Shown here piece after piece: positions 16,914-25,292 of a DNA stretch of 64,000 nt. Source of the stretch: Oscillospiraceae bacterium (GTDB taxonomy: Bacteria; Bacillota; Clostridia; Christensenellales; Aristaeellaceae); contig JAISZG010000074.1 of NCBI GenBank assembly GCA_031269355.1, positions 1 through 64,000 of the forward strand, read 5' to 3'. Within the stretch, counting starts at the first letter, position 1; the number at the start of each line of letters is the position of its first letter. The notes beneath the pieces were generated by a model, which searched no databases, was not told the DNA's origin, and was given only the letters and a program-made list of their open reading frames with translations. A program made the translations under genes and the position numbers.

Positions 16914-19900
16914 TTAATTACCATAATCAATATTGCACGACCATACTGCGACTCCGCTATCCTGGAACGATTCGGCCAACCGCGCTTCAAGCCGCGCTTC
17001 GGAAACGCCCTCCTTTCGCAGCATAATCAGGAACCCGCCGCCGCCCGCACCGCTAATCATAATGCCGTCTATCAGATCGTCGCAGAGCCTGGCGATTAAA
17101 TCGATGCAGCGGTTGGTGGAACCCGGATCGAGCGCCTTGGACAGTTCCCAATGCAGCGAGAGCAACCGCCCAAACTTTATCAACTCGCCGCGCTCCAGCT
17201 CGTATGCCATAAGCGCGGCTACGCGCTGAATTTCCGAAAGCACGCGCAGCGCGTCGTTTTCCTCGTCGATCACCTTTCCGACAATCTCGCGCAATATATT
17301 TCGCGCCAGCCGCCGCTGACCCGTGTACACCAACGACAGGCGTTCGTCAAGCGCCGTTCGCACCGGTTCGGAAAGCTCGATCGATCGCGCCGTCAGCAGC
17401 TGCGGCACGCCGGGCTTCGACGTAATCAACTTAATGCCCGGAAACAGCGCTCCCGCCTGATCCTGCCAACCGCCGCCGGTCGACATAAGCTGTTCGGCGA
17501 TCAGCGTTCGCTCAAGCACCGTGGCGTCGTCATGCGGCAAACCAAAAAGCTGAGAGAGCGCGCGAATCGCCGCTGCCGCCAGTATGCTCGATCCGCCCAA
17601 TCCCGAGCCTTTTGGCAGCCCGGAATATACGCCAAGCGCGAATCCGCCTCCCCACTGCGCGGCGGGAATGTTTATAGAGACAGAAGTTTTTACGCGATCG
17701 TCGACCGCTCTTTGCAGCAGTCCAATCGAAAGCATGGCGGCCTTGCCGAGCGCGAACGGATCGCCAGGGTCGCCCGTCAAGCGAAGGCTCTCCAGATTAT
17801 CATATTCGCAAAAGCGCGTCTGTTCCGTAGGTTCCGCAGCGTCAGTCACGGCAAGCTCCAGTCGGACAATCGGTTCCGCCAGCCGCCGCGCCCAGGCGCG
17901 TATAGGATGCTTGCCCCGTGGAAGCACGGCGGCGTTCAGCACCGTTCCGCCATATTCGACGCAATACGGGGGCGTATCCGACCAGCCGCCGCCAAAGTTC
18001 ACGCGGGCGGGCAGCGATACTTCCGCATGGCTGCGAACCATTCGCAGGCCGTCCGCGCGTGGAAGCGACGGGATGGCGGCTTGATACAGGTAATCATTAA
18101 TAGTATTATAACATTTATTCTCATATGAATTCGCCGCGTACGCGTCGGACAGCCTGTACAGCAATCGATTAAGCTTGGTGCCGAGCGGATACGGTTCATC
18201 CCTGGCGATTGCGGCGAGCAGCTCGAGCTGCCTAGCGCGGGCGGTGGATTTTTTGGAAAGACAGGACTCCGCCGCGTCGAATCCGCGATGCTCATTGAGC
18301 GCGGCTATCGTTTGATCGACGCGCAGTTCGTCCTCGACGCGCTCCTGTTCCGATAATATTCGCCGCGCGTCCGCTTTCATGAAGCTCTCCGCTAAGCTCA
18401 ATCGCTCCGCCGCGCGCCATATAGCAAGCTCTTCCGCGCTTTGGCGGTCAGCTTTGCTAGCGGACAATCGGATCAGCGAGAGAGCGGAGCGGGCGGCGTC
18501 CTCCATCGTATCGCATACCGCATATAGCGGCGCGTCCCACAGCGCCGCGCCGTCGGGTATATCCTCTGCCGGGAAGCACGCGAACATGGAGGATCGCCAC
18601 GAATCCTTGGGGTTGTCGTTTACGCCGTATACGCGCGCCACATGCCGCCCGTCAAGCAGCGGCAGAACGTGAATTACAGTGTCGGGAGGTATCTCGCACT
18701 CTCCAACCGTAACGCAGGAAAGCACGCACCCGTCGCCTACCGACGCGTCGGCGAGTATACGCGCGCCTTCAAAATAACAGCCTTTCCCGATTGCAGCTCC
18801 GGCATCCGCGCGGGAGCGAATGGCCGCGCAATTATCGGGTATGCCCACGCACTGCACATGCCGCCGCCAGCCAAGGTGTGAATATTCGTATTGCGATCCC
18901 AACGCGAGCGCGCGCAACTCGCGCGTAGTGCCAAAGTGGATGAACCGCGCGGGCGACAAACGAATCATGCGCATTGAAACCGGATGGAATATTTCCCACA
19001 GTGCGCGGCGGCACTCGTCCAGCATCGCGCATTGTGCGCCTTCCGGCTTTTCTTTCAAATAAGTTTCGAGAGTAGCGTCGCGCGACATCGGGTATAAAAA
19101 ATCCCCGTAAAAGCTCAGCCGTACGGTTTCGTTTACGAACGCCGCGTATGCGTCGTCAGATTCAACCAGCTTCGCCAAATCATCCAGCAATCCCGCTTCC
19201 AGCCAAACCGCGCCGGTATCCAGGCATACTCTGCCCCGCCCGTTCACCGCCCCGAGCTCGCGCAGCGTTTCGGCGGTTTGCTTATGCAGGAAGCGACGAA
19301 CGACGCCGCGCTCATCCCCAAGGAATACGCCGTGATCGACGCCTTGCTCAGCCGGCGCCTGCACGGTAAGGCATGCAGCGCGCGTCCATTCCAAATCTAT
19401 CTGAAGCGCGTTGAATAACAGCAGCACGTCTCCGCATAGCGTCAGCATACCGGGCGGCATACGCAAGGGCACGGACGCCAGCGCAATAAGCAGCTCGTCG
19501 AACAGCGAGGATACCCGCCCGTCCGGCAGTTCGCGGGGCACCGGCGCGAACAGCTTCCCGCACGCGGAATATTGAGGCGCACGCTTGCTGTCACCTCCCG
19601 AATGTATAACCAGTATCCGCGAACCGCCGAGCGTGCGGTCAGCCTCCTCGCGCCGCAGTTCGCGAAGCAGATGAAGCGTCGCGCCGCCGCTGCCCACCCG
19701 CATGCCGTTGGGGTCGGGTATCACGTGGAATCTGGTTTGCGTCGGCAGCGAGCCGTGGGCGGCGCGCTGATCGATTTGCGCGCGCACGGCGTCCGCCTGC
19801 GCTTCGTTTGACGCAGTGATTACAATATCGCTCCAGGTGATTTGATTTGGGTGCGTGCAAACGCGCAGCCAATCGCTCCAGCAATCTTCCATGCTTTGGC

Positions 19901-19973
19901 AAAGGAACGCCGCGCCAACCTCTTCGGCGGCGCGGGAGCTCGCGGCGTCGCCGTACGTAAAATCATCAATCAT
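16914..19973 (-). CDS. fkp: Bifunctional L-fucokinase/GDP-fucose pyrophosphorylase
   Basis: This 1019-residue protein matches the two-part architecture of Bacteroides Fkp. The N-terminal half is a fucose-1-phosphate guanylyltransferase with MRVGSGGATLHLL (about 91-103) and a left-handed-helix-like middle region. The C-terminal third is a GHMP kinase with FGGGWSDTPPYCVEYGG, LPKGSGLGGSSILAAAA and GAGGGGFLIML. It would convert free L-fucose to fucose 1-phosphate and then GDP-fucose. The neighbours are glycosyltransferases, so the product probably enters a surface glycan. A related heptose kinase/guanylyltransferase activity is a less likely alternative. The ATG follows GGGGAG at a long 13 bases. 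Confidence 0.85.
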   Translation of the reverse strand: MIDDFTYGDAASSRAAEEVGAAFLCQSMEDCWSDWLRVCTHPNQITWSDIVITASNEAQADAVRAQIDQRAAHGSLPTQTRFHVIPDPNGMRVGSGGATLHLLRELRREEADRTLGGSRILVIHSGGDSKRAPQYSACGKLFAPVPRELPDGRVSSLFDELLIALASVPLRMPPGMLTLCGDVLLLFNALQIDLEWTRAACLTVQAPAEQGVDHGVFLGDERGVVRRFLHKQTAETLRELGAVNGRGRVCLDTGAVWLEAGLLDDLAKLVESDDAYAAFVNETVRLSFYGDFLYPMSRDATLETYLKEKPEGAQCAMLDECRRALWEIFHPVSMRMIRLSPARFIHFGTTRELRALALGSQYEYSHLGWRRHVQCVGIPDNCAAIRSRADAGAAIGKGCYFEGARILADASVGDGCVLSCVTVGECEIPPDTVIHVLPLLDGRHVARVYGVNDNPKDSWRSSMFACFPAEDIPDGAALWDAPLYAVCDTMEDAARSALSLIRLSASKADRQSAEELAIWRAAERLSLAESFMKADARRILSEQERVEDELRVDQTIAALNEHRGFDAAESCLSKKSTARARQLELLAAIARDEPYPLGTKLNRLLYRLSDAYAANSYENKCYNTINDYLYQAAIPSLPRADGLRMVRSHAEVSLPARVNFGGGWSDTPPYCVEYGGTVLNAAVLPRGKHPIRAWARRLAEPIVRLELAVTDAAEPTEQTRFCEYDNLESLRLTGDPGDPFALGKAAMLSIGLLQRAVDDRVKTSVSINIPAAQWGGGFALGVYSGLPKGSGLGGSSILAAAAIRALSQLFGLPHDDATVLERTLIAEQLMSTGGGWQDQAGALFPGIKLITSKPGVPQLLTARSIELSEPVRTALDERLSLVYTGQRRLARNILREIVGKVIDEENDALRVLSEIQRVAALMAYELERGELIKFGRLLSLHWELSKALDPGSTNRCIDLIARLCDDLIDGIMISGAGGGGFLIMLRKEGVSEARLEARLAESFQDSGVAVWSCNIDYGN

Positions 19974-19981
19974 AAATATTA

Positions 19982-21187
19982 TTATACTCCCCGCAATAAG
20001 CGTTGGTAGGATGTAAATATGCTATCGTTTAGATATGATCGCTCGTACAGCGCGCGCGCTTTTGCGCCCATCGAATGAACGCGCGAGGGATGATCGGCCA
20101 GCTCGACCAGCGCGTTCGCTATCGCGTCCGATTCGCCATGGTCGAAATGCAGCCCGGCGCCTTCGCGCCGCAGGTCGCGCGATATATCGCTGACCGCCCC
20201 TGATATCAGCAGCACCGGCCTGCCCGACGCCAGAATGCCGACGTATTTGCTGGGGAGAAGCACGTCCCTGAACGCCGCGTCGAATATTACTAGGGATATA
20301 TCGGCTGCGGAAAGGCGGCGGTCAAGCGCGGATAATTCGGCGTAACCTTCGAACACCACGTTTGGCAGGCCGTCATTCCCTTCGAGGGATTCCTTTTTCA
20401 GAAGCTCGTAATGCGCGCCGCCGCCCGCTATATGAAATAATATTCCGGGATGATCGCGGAGCTTTCGCATTACGCTTAACAGCGTTTTATACTCGTGCGC
20501 TTCGCCGAAATTGCCGCTGTACTGCACTACGAACTTATCGACCCAGCCGCGCTCCGCCTTCGCCATTCCAAACGGAATCGAGCGAATCGAGTTTACCGAC
20601 GGGTTTGGTATCATGCTAACGCCGGAAAGCCCATAGAACAGTCGCAGATGCCGCGCCATATCCGTGCTGATGGCGGCGACGCCGCGGCATGTTTGCATGC
20701 CCCACGCCATAGCGCGCCTCAGCAGGCGATATATAACGCTGTTCGGACGCAGCCTTCCCGCCGCCGCAAGAATGTCGGGATATAGATCTTGAACGGATAG
20801 AACCAGATCAAACCCGCGCAGGCGCCGCGCTATCGCCAGGCAGACGACGCAAAGCGGCGGCGCCGTGGTCACGAGCGCCGTTTGGTTTTTCTTTATAGAC
20901 GAGAGCGCGAATATCAATACGCTCAGCATAAAAGTTAATTGATTGAATAATTTTCCCTTAACGGAACTTTTTGGATATGTAGTGTTCCACAGCCGCCGCA
21001 CGGATACGCCGCCTATTACCTCGCGTTCCGCGACGCGCGCGGTTCCTCCCGGGTAAAACGGGCGACCGCATATCACGCTAACCGTTTCTCCCCGCGCCGC
21101 AAGCTCTTCCGCCAGCGCCTGGAATACTTGTCCGGTTGCGGCTGTTTCGGGCGCATATTGTTGATTTATTATCAATATTTCATTCAT
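19982..21187 (-). CDS. Family 4 glycosyltransferase (WcaI-like)
   Basis: A GT-B fold transferase of 401 residues. The N-terminal IINQQYAPETAATGQVFQALAEELAARG acceptor region, VQDLYPDI and a C-terminal nucleotide-sugar domain (QYSGNFGEAHEYKTLL, LLPSKYVGILASGRPVL) resemble WcaI of colanic acid synthesis. It should add a sugar to a lipid-linked glycan on the inner face of the membrane. It lies between the phosphoglycosyl transferase and the fucose-activating enzyme, 8 bases from the latter, which suggests it may use GDP-fucose; this is inference. Confidence 0.82.
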   Translation of the reverse strand: MNEILIINQQYAPETAATGQVFQALAEELAARGETVSVICGRPFYPGGTARVAEREVIGGVSVRRLWNTTYPKSSVKGKLFNQLTFMLSVLIFALSSIKKNQTALVTTAPPLCVVCLAIARRLRGFDLVLSVQDLYPDILAAAGRLRPNSVIYRLLRRAMAWGMQTCRGVAAISTDMARHLRLFYGLSGVSMIPNPSVNSIRSIPFGMAKAERGWVDKFVVQYSGNFGEAHEYKTLLSVMRKLRDHPGILFHIAGGGAHYELLKKESLEGNDGLPNVVFEGYAELSALDRRLSAADISLVIFDAAFRDVLLPSKYVGILASGRPVLLISGAVSDISRDLRREGAGLHFDHGESDAIANALVELADHPSRVHSMGAKARALYERSYLNDSIFTSYQRLLRGV

Positions 21188-21213
21188 ATATAATTATGGA
21201 ATATCCGATCTGC

Positions 21214-21867
21214 TCACGCGCGCTGCCTAGGTTGGGAATCGCCCTCGTTCTCCGCGGACGCGTCCTCAAGCCTATCCTCCAGGCTTTCTCCGCCTTCCTG
21301 TATGCCTCGCGCGGTTATAACGCAAAGCAGTGAGAACAACACGATTTTCAAATCCAATCCGAGGGAAACGCGCTGGGCGTAATATGCGTCCAGCTCCGCC
21401 TTTGTTTTGGCGTTCACGCAGTCGCGTCCGTTTACCTGCGCCCACCCGGTAATGCCTGGGCGAACGCGATAAGCGCCAAGCTTCGCGCGCTGCTCATGTA
21501 TTTCCGCCTCCTCCGGCACGAGGGGGCGGGGGCCGATTAAGCTCATTTCGCCGCGCAGCACGTTTATCAGCTGAGGCAATTCATCTATGCTGGATTTGCG
21601 CAAAGTTCGCCCTACGCGGGTGATGCAGCGATCCGCGTTGAGAAGCATGCGCGTCGCGACAGAGCTGGGAGCGTGCGCATACATCGTGCGAAATTTTAAT
21701 ATGCGAAATATCTTTCCGTCACGACCGACGCGGTTTTGACGGAATAAAATCGAACCGGGGCTATCCGTTTTAATCAAGCACGCCACCAGAACGAGCAGCG
21801 GAGAGAGCAATATCAATAGCGCGAGCGACATCAGCACGTCGAGCGCGCGCTTTATTATTCGATACAA
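21214..21867 (-). CDS. Undecaprenyl-phosphate sugar phosphotransferase
   Basis: A short bacterial sugar transferase (217 aa) of the monotopic phosphoglycosyl transferase class. It has one N-terminal membrane segment (about 10-32), KFRTMYAHA, RKSSIDELPQLINVLRGEMSLIGPRPLVPEE (catalytic Asp-Glu) and RPGITGWAQVNGRD. It starts a lipid-linked glycan by moving a sugar phosphate onto undecaprenyl phosphate. The start is TTG at 21867, after AAGGCGGTG. The tail after residue 190 is acidic. It lies 19 bases after proA and leads the glycan genes. Confidence 0.88.
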   Translation of the reverse strand: MYRIIKRALDVLMSLALLILLSPLLVLVACLIKTDSPGSILFRQNRVGRDGKIFRILKFRTMYAHAPSSVATRMLLNADRCITRVGRTLRKSSIDELPQLINVLRGEMSLIGPRPLVPEEAEIHEQRAKLGAYRVRPGITGWAQVNGRDCVNAKTKAELDAYYAQRVSLGLDLKIVLFSLLCVITARGIQEGGESLEDRLEDASAENEGDSQPRQRA

Positions 21868-21886
21868 ATTATCACCGCCTTCCGGC

Positions 21887-23197
21887 TTATAGCGGACATT
21901 CCTCGTCCAACGGCTTGTGCAGATACGCGACGGTTCCGTCCTGCGTATCGGCTACGGTATGGCCTGCGCCAAGAAGTTTATATTTATATATCGTAAGACC
22001 CTCAAGCCCGACGGGGCCGCGCGCGTGAATTTTGCCAGTGGCGATTCCAAGCTCCGCGCCGAAACCGTAGCGATATCCGTCCGCGAAGCGTGTCGAGCAA
22101 TTATGAAATACGTTTGCGCTGTCCGCTTCCGCGAGAAAGCGCGCCGCGCGCAATGGGGAATCCGTGACTATGGCGTCCGTGTGACCCGATCCGTGGCGGT
22201 TAATGTGCTCGATCGCCTCGTCGAGCGAATCCACCACTCGAACGGATAAAATATAATCCAGATATTCCGCGTCCCAATCCGCGTCGGACGCGCTTTTGCA
22301 ATTGATTATGCGTTGAGCAGCGGGGCAGCCGCGCAGCTCGACCTCCGGCATATTTTTCGCTAGCTCCGGCAGAAACGCCTCTGCGGCATCCTTATGCACC
22401 AGCAGCGTTTCTACCGCGTTGCATACCGCCGCATATTGGGTTTTGCTGTCGCGAACCACTCGCAGCGCGCAGTCCGCATACGGCGCGCGCCTATCGTTTT
22501 CGCCTCTTTCCGATACGTCGACATACACATGGCAAACGCCGTCCGCGTGTCCAAGCACCGGGATGCGGCTGTTTTCCTTTATATATCGAACAAACGCGTT
22601 GCCGCCTCGCGGGATTATAAGGTCGATAAGATCGTCCAGCGCCAACATTTCCGCGACGTCTTCGCGGGAGCCGAACAGCGACGCCCAGCCTTCCGGAATG
22701 CCGCAGCTTATCGCGGCGGCGTTCAGCGCCTCAAACAGCGCGCGGTTCGTATAGCTCGCTTCGCTGCCGCCCTTCAGCAGCGCCGCGTTACCGCTCTTCA
22801 GACAAAGCGCTGCGATCTGAACAAGCGCGTCGGGGCGCGACTCGAATATCACCCCAACCACGCCTATCGGGCAGGAGACGCGATACAGCTTCAATCCGTC
22901 GGCGAGCATCCTGGCGAGGGTGGTTCGCCCCAGCGGATCAGGCGCGGCGGCAAGCGCGCGCAGCTCGTCGACGGACTCGCGCAACTTCTTCTCGTTATAT
23001 ATCAATCTCTTGCGAACTGGCTCCGGCAAACCATGGGCGTTCGCCAGGTCGCGGTTGTTCGCGTCGAACAATCGATCGCGCGCGTTAAGCAGCGCGTCCG
23101 CCATAGCGATAAGCGCCTGGTCGCGCGACGCGATGGTCAGCGACGCCATACTCCTCGACGCGGCGCGCGCCTGCTTAGCCGTTTCCGCAACCGTCAT
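21887..23197 (-). CDS. proA: Gamma-glutamyl phosphate reductase
   Basis: ProA reduces glutamyl 5-phosphate to the semialdehyde in proline synthesis. The 436-residue protein has the family's VIFESRPDALVQIAALCLKSGNA, LLKGGSEA, LIIPRGGNAFVRYI, the catalytic cysteine region AVCNAVETLL and the C-terminal FGAELGIATGKIHARGPVGLEGLTIYKY. proB is not adjacent. A near-perfect promoter lies upstream. The next genes downstream are for glycan synthesis with short gaps, an unusual pairing that may only reflect shared transcription. Confidence 0.95.
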   Translation of the reverse strand: MTVAETAKQARAASRSMASLTIASRDQALIAMADALLNARDRLFDANNRDLANAHGLPEPVRKRLIYNEKKLRESVDELRALAAAPDPLGRTTLARMLADGLKLYRVSCPIGVVGVIFESRPDALVQIAALCLKSGNAALLKGGSEASYTNRALFEALNAAAISCGIPEGWASLFGSREDVAEMLALDDLIDLIIPRGGNAFVRYIKENSRIPVLGHADGVCHVYVDVSERGENDRRAPYADCALRVVRDSKTQYAAVCNAVETLLVHKDAAEAFLPELAKNMPEVELRGCPAAQRIINCKSASDADWDAEYLDYILSVRVVDSLDEAIEHINRHGSGHTDAIVTDSPLRAARFLAEADSANVFHNCSTRFADGYRYGFGAELGIATGKIHARGPVGLEGLTIYKYKLLGAGHTVADTQDGTVAYLHKPLDEECPL

Positions 23198-23219
23198 TCT
23201 TCCACCGCCTTACAGTTGG

Positions 23220-23248
23220 ATTATATACGTTTTCAGCTTAATTGTCAA
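23220..23248 (-). promoter_or_regulatory. Consensus promoter of proA and glycan genes
   Basis: On the minus strand TTGACA (23243-23248) and TATAAT (23220-23225) are 17 bases apart, both perfect consensus. It lies just before the proA ribosome site and probably drives the whole run down to the thioesterase gene. Confidence 0.85.
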
Positions 23249-23277
23249 AACAGAGGAAGCCGCGAAATAATCTCGCA

Positions 23278-23349
23278 GGGCGATGGTAAGGCGAGGGCAA
23301 AGGTGGGCAATGGAGGGTTGAGCTAGGGCAAGGGAGGGCAGATCGAGGG
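23278..23349 (+). other. G-tract-rich stretch (possible G-quadruplex)
   Basis: In the 273-base gap between proA and the desulfurase gene, the plus strand has eight GGG tracts within 72 bases (23278, 23295, 23304, 23315, 23326, 23332, 23336, 23347). Four are spaced to allow a G-quadruplex (23326-23349). No gene is seen here; the sequence looks degenerate and repeat-like. Confidence 0.4.
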
Positions 23350-23379
23350 CGCAGCCCCGAACAATGCGGGACTGCGCCC
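23347..23379 (-). terminator. Hairpin downstream of the desulfurase gene
   Basis: A 13-bp stem with one G-U type pair (23347-23359 with 23367-23379) closes a 7-base loop, about 95 bases after the minus-strand stop at 23472. There is no U-tract, so it may be a weak terminator or RNA-stabilising stem. Confidence 0.45.
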
Positions 23380-23471
23380 CCGCGCCTGCTTTCGAGAAAC
23401 TGACCGCAAGGCACGCCATCGATTTTTACGCTGAATATTGTTCGCAATATTATAAATATATTATATTTATG

Positions 23472-24608
23472 TCACATGGATTCGCGCGCGATGCGTTTGA
23501 CTTCGCTTATCAGCGCGTCGACATCCGCGTCCGTACTCGCATGCCCGACGCTCGCCCGCGCGGCGCCGCGATCCAGCGTGCCCAAATGGGTATGAATCGC
23601 GGGCGCGCAGTGCAACCCGCCGCGCACCGCGATATTTGCGCGGTCAAGCTTGGTCGCCACCTCGCCGGACGAATATCCCGTCACATTAAACGATACCACG
23701 CCGACATCCGGCGCGCGCGTCGTAAGCGTGCATATGCCGTTTATATCCTGCAGCTCGTTCCAAAGCCTGTCGGATAGCTCCTTCTCGCGCGCCTGTATTT
23801 CCTCGCGCCTGGCGCGCACTATGCGCGTTCCGACCATCAGGCCCGCTATGCCTACTAGATTAAGCGTGCCGCTCTCGTACGCCTCCGGCAGCTCGCTGGG
23901 CTGCAGCATAGATTCGGAACTGGAACCGGTGCCTCCCTCCCGGAACGGAACCAGTTCCAGGCCGGGGCGAATATACAGCCCCCCTGTGCCAAACGGCCCC
24001 AGCAGCCCTTTATGCCCCGGAAACGCGACCATGTCCGCGCCGATATCAAGCGGATGCACAGGCAGCACACCAAGCGACTGCGCGGCGTCGAGCAGGAATA
24101 TTATTCCGTGCTTTCGCGCTACCGCGCCTATTTCCTTTACCGGCTGCGCCAGGCCTATCACGTTTGACGCGTGATTGATTACGATCAGCCGCGTTTCCGG
24201 CCGTATCGCCCGCTCGACCTGCTCCGCCGTTACCACTCCGCCCTCGCCTGGAGCGAGCAGCGACCATGTTATAAGCCCGCGATTCACCATCCCGTTTATC
24301 GGTCGGAGAACCGAATTATGCTCAAGCATAGTCGTTATAACATGATCACCGGGGCGGACGCACCCGCGAATCGCTAAATTGAGCGAATCAGTGCAATTGA
24401 ATCCGAATACGATGTCTTCGGGATTGGGGACATCCAGCAGCTGCGCGATTTCCTCGCGGCAATGCCAAACCACGCGCCCCGCCGCAAGCGACATTCTATG
24501 GCCGGCGCGTCCGGGATTTGCGCCGATTTTCTCCATCGCTCCGGCGACGGCACGGATGACCTGAGGGGGTTTCGGGAAACTGGTAGCGGCGTTATCTAAA
24601 TAAATCAT
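23472..24608 (-). CDS. Cysteine desulfurase-family aminotransferase class V
   Basis: A PLP enzyme of 378 residues from the ATG at 24608, which follows GGAGGAA; an open frame continues upstream but lacks a start signal. IYLDNAATSFPKP, HNSVLRPI, LLDAAQSLGV, PLP lysine in FPGHKGLLGPFGTGGLY and catalytic cysteine in GGLHCAPAIHTHLGT are present. It belongs to the branch found beside DUF3343 genes in Clostridia, rather than classical IscS or SufS. It likely mobilises sulfur or selenium from (seleno)cysteine. The divergent neighbour is a DUF3343 gene, a candidate carrier. Confidence 0.85.
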   Translation of the reverse strand: MIYLDNAATSFPKPPQVIRAVAGAMEKIGANPGRAGHRMSLAAGRVVWHCREEIAQLLDVPNPEDIVFGFNCTDSLNLAIRGCVRPGDHVITTMLEHNSVLRPINGMVNRGLITWSLLAPGEGGVVTAEQVERAIRPETRLIVINHASNVIGLAQPVKEIGAVARKHGIIFLLDAAQSLGVLPVHPLDIGADMVAFPGHKGLLGPFGTGGLYIRPGLELVPFREGGTGSSSESMLQPSELPEAYESGTLNLVGIAGLMVGTRIVRARREEIQAREKELSDRLWNELQDINGICTLTTRAPDVGVVSFNVTGYSSGEVATKLDRANIAVRGGLHCAPAIHTHLGTLDRGAARASVGHASTDADVDALISEVKRIARESM

Positions 24609-24624
24609 CCAGTGATTCCTCCTT

Positions 24625-24640
24625 TGACGGAATTCCGTCA
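24625..24640. promoter_or_regulatory. Perfect 16-bp palindrome, candidate operator
   Basis: TGACGGAATTCCGTCA is fully self-complementary and sits two bases upstream of the desulfurase ribosome site, in the divergent intergenic gap. A repressor dimer bound here would cover the 5' end of the desulfurase transcript. Confidence 0.55.
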
Positions 24641-24661
24641 CATACCCAGAGGGCAAAAAGT

Positions 24662-24675
24662 ATACTATGTAGTAT
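24662..24675. promoter_or_regulatory. Second palindrome in the divergent gap
   Basis: ATACTA and TAGTAT face each other across two bases. It overlaps TATACT (24661-24666), a possible -10 box for the DUF3343 gene, although no good -35 is visible and the box is close to the start. Confidence 0.4.
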
Positions 24676-24694
24676 GAGGGGAGGTAAGGATTCC

Positions 24695-24976
24695 ATGACC
24701 GAAAGCTTCGGTATAGCGGCATTTCGTTCCAGACAGCAGGTACTCAGGCTCCAATCAGCCCTCCGCCGGGCGGGTCTCAAGGCTGAAATCGTCGCCACGC
24801 CAAAGGACGTCGCCATAGGCTGCGGACTTTCCGTTCAATTTGATCTGGCGCAAACAGAGCAGGTAATGCAAACTTATTACCGGCTTAACACGAGCAACCT
24901 AATCGGATTCTATCAGTTGGATCGCGTCGACAACCACACCAACCGGCTTACTCCTTTGATGATGCCAACGCGCTGA
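24695..24976 (+). CDS. DUF3343 protein, putative sulfur/selenium carrier
   Basis: A 93-residue protein. The ATG at 24695 is preferred to 24674 because GGGGAGG lies ten bases before it. It carries the family's small ferredoxin-like outline with LRLQSALRRAG, ATPKDVAIGCGLSVQF (single conserved Cys) and a short tail. Pfam describes the family as putative Se/S carrier-like. The divergent cysteine desulfurase would be its natural donor. The acceptor is unknown. A terminator follows. Confidence 0.75.
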   Translation: MTESFGIAAFRSRQQVLRLQSALRRAGLKAEIVATPKDVAIGCGLSVQFDLAQTEQVMQTYYRLNTSNLIGFYQLDRVDNHTNRLTPLMMPTR

Positions 24977-25003
24977 TTTCTATGCGTATAATTCTATTAG
25001 AGT

Positions 25004-25052
25004 AACAAAAAAAAGGCCGCGCGTTCTTAATATAACGCGCGACCCTTTTGTT
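25004..25052. terminator. Bidirectional terminator
   Basis: An 8-bp core (CGCGCGTT, 25018-25025, with 25034-25041) is extended by GG-CC and by A-T pairs around a mismatch and a bulge. A-run before and T-run after suit both directions. It ends the DUF3343 transcript and may also serve the minus-strand gene at 25293. Confidence 0.75.
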
Positions 25053-25292
25053 AACTATGCTATGCAAATAATAAACATTATATAAACATATGGTGTGTTC
25101 GAAACATTCTTCGATCAGAATGCGCTGTCTTTTTATCCATAGCGGCGTCGCGCGCGTAAACCCGCCATCATCCGCCACAGTCGGACGCGGGGTTACGCGA
25201 AGCGTACGCGGCGGAGCCACGCAGCTCGCATGGCTCCTTGCGCCTCATCGATATCCAGCACATTCAGCACTCAGATATTTTTTTAACAAGCC
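25053..25292. other. Non-coding stretch with two strong hairpins
   Basis: No gene is supported here. Two stems stand side by side: 25153-25165 with 25187-25199 (13 bp, one mismatch) and 25213-25222 with 25228-25237 (10 bp, one G-U, loop of 5). The rest is AT-rich. It could be the 3' region of the minus-strand gene, a small RNA or a decayed repeat. Confidence 0.45.

Noticed and set aside
17151-18128. Plus-strand open frame over the fucokinase gene
   Set aside because: Mirror frame of the GHMP kinase domain; no start signal or motif.
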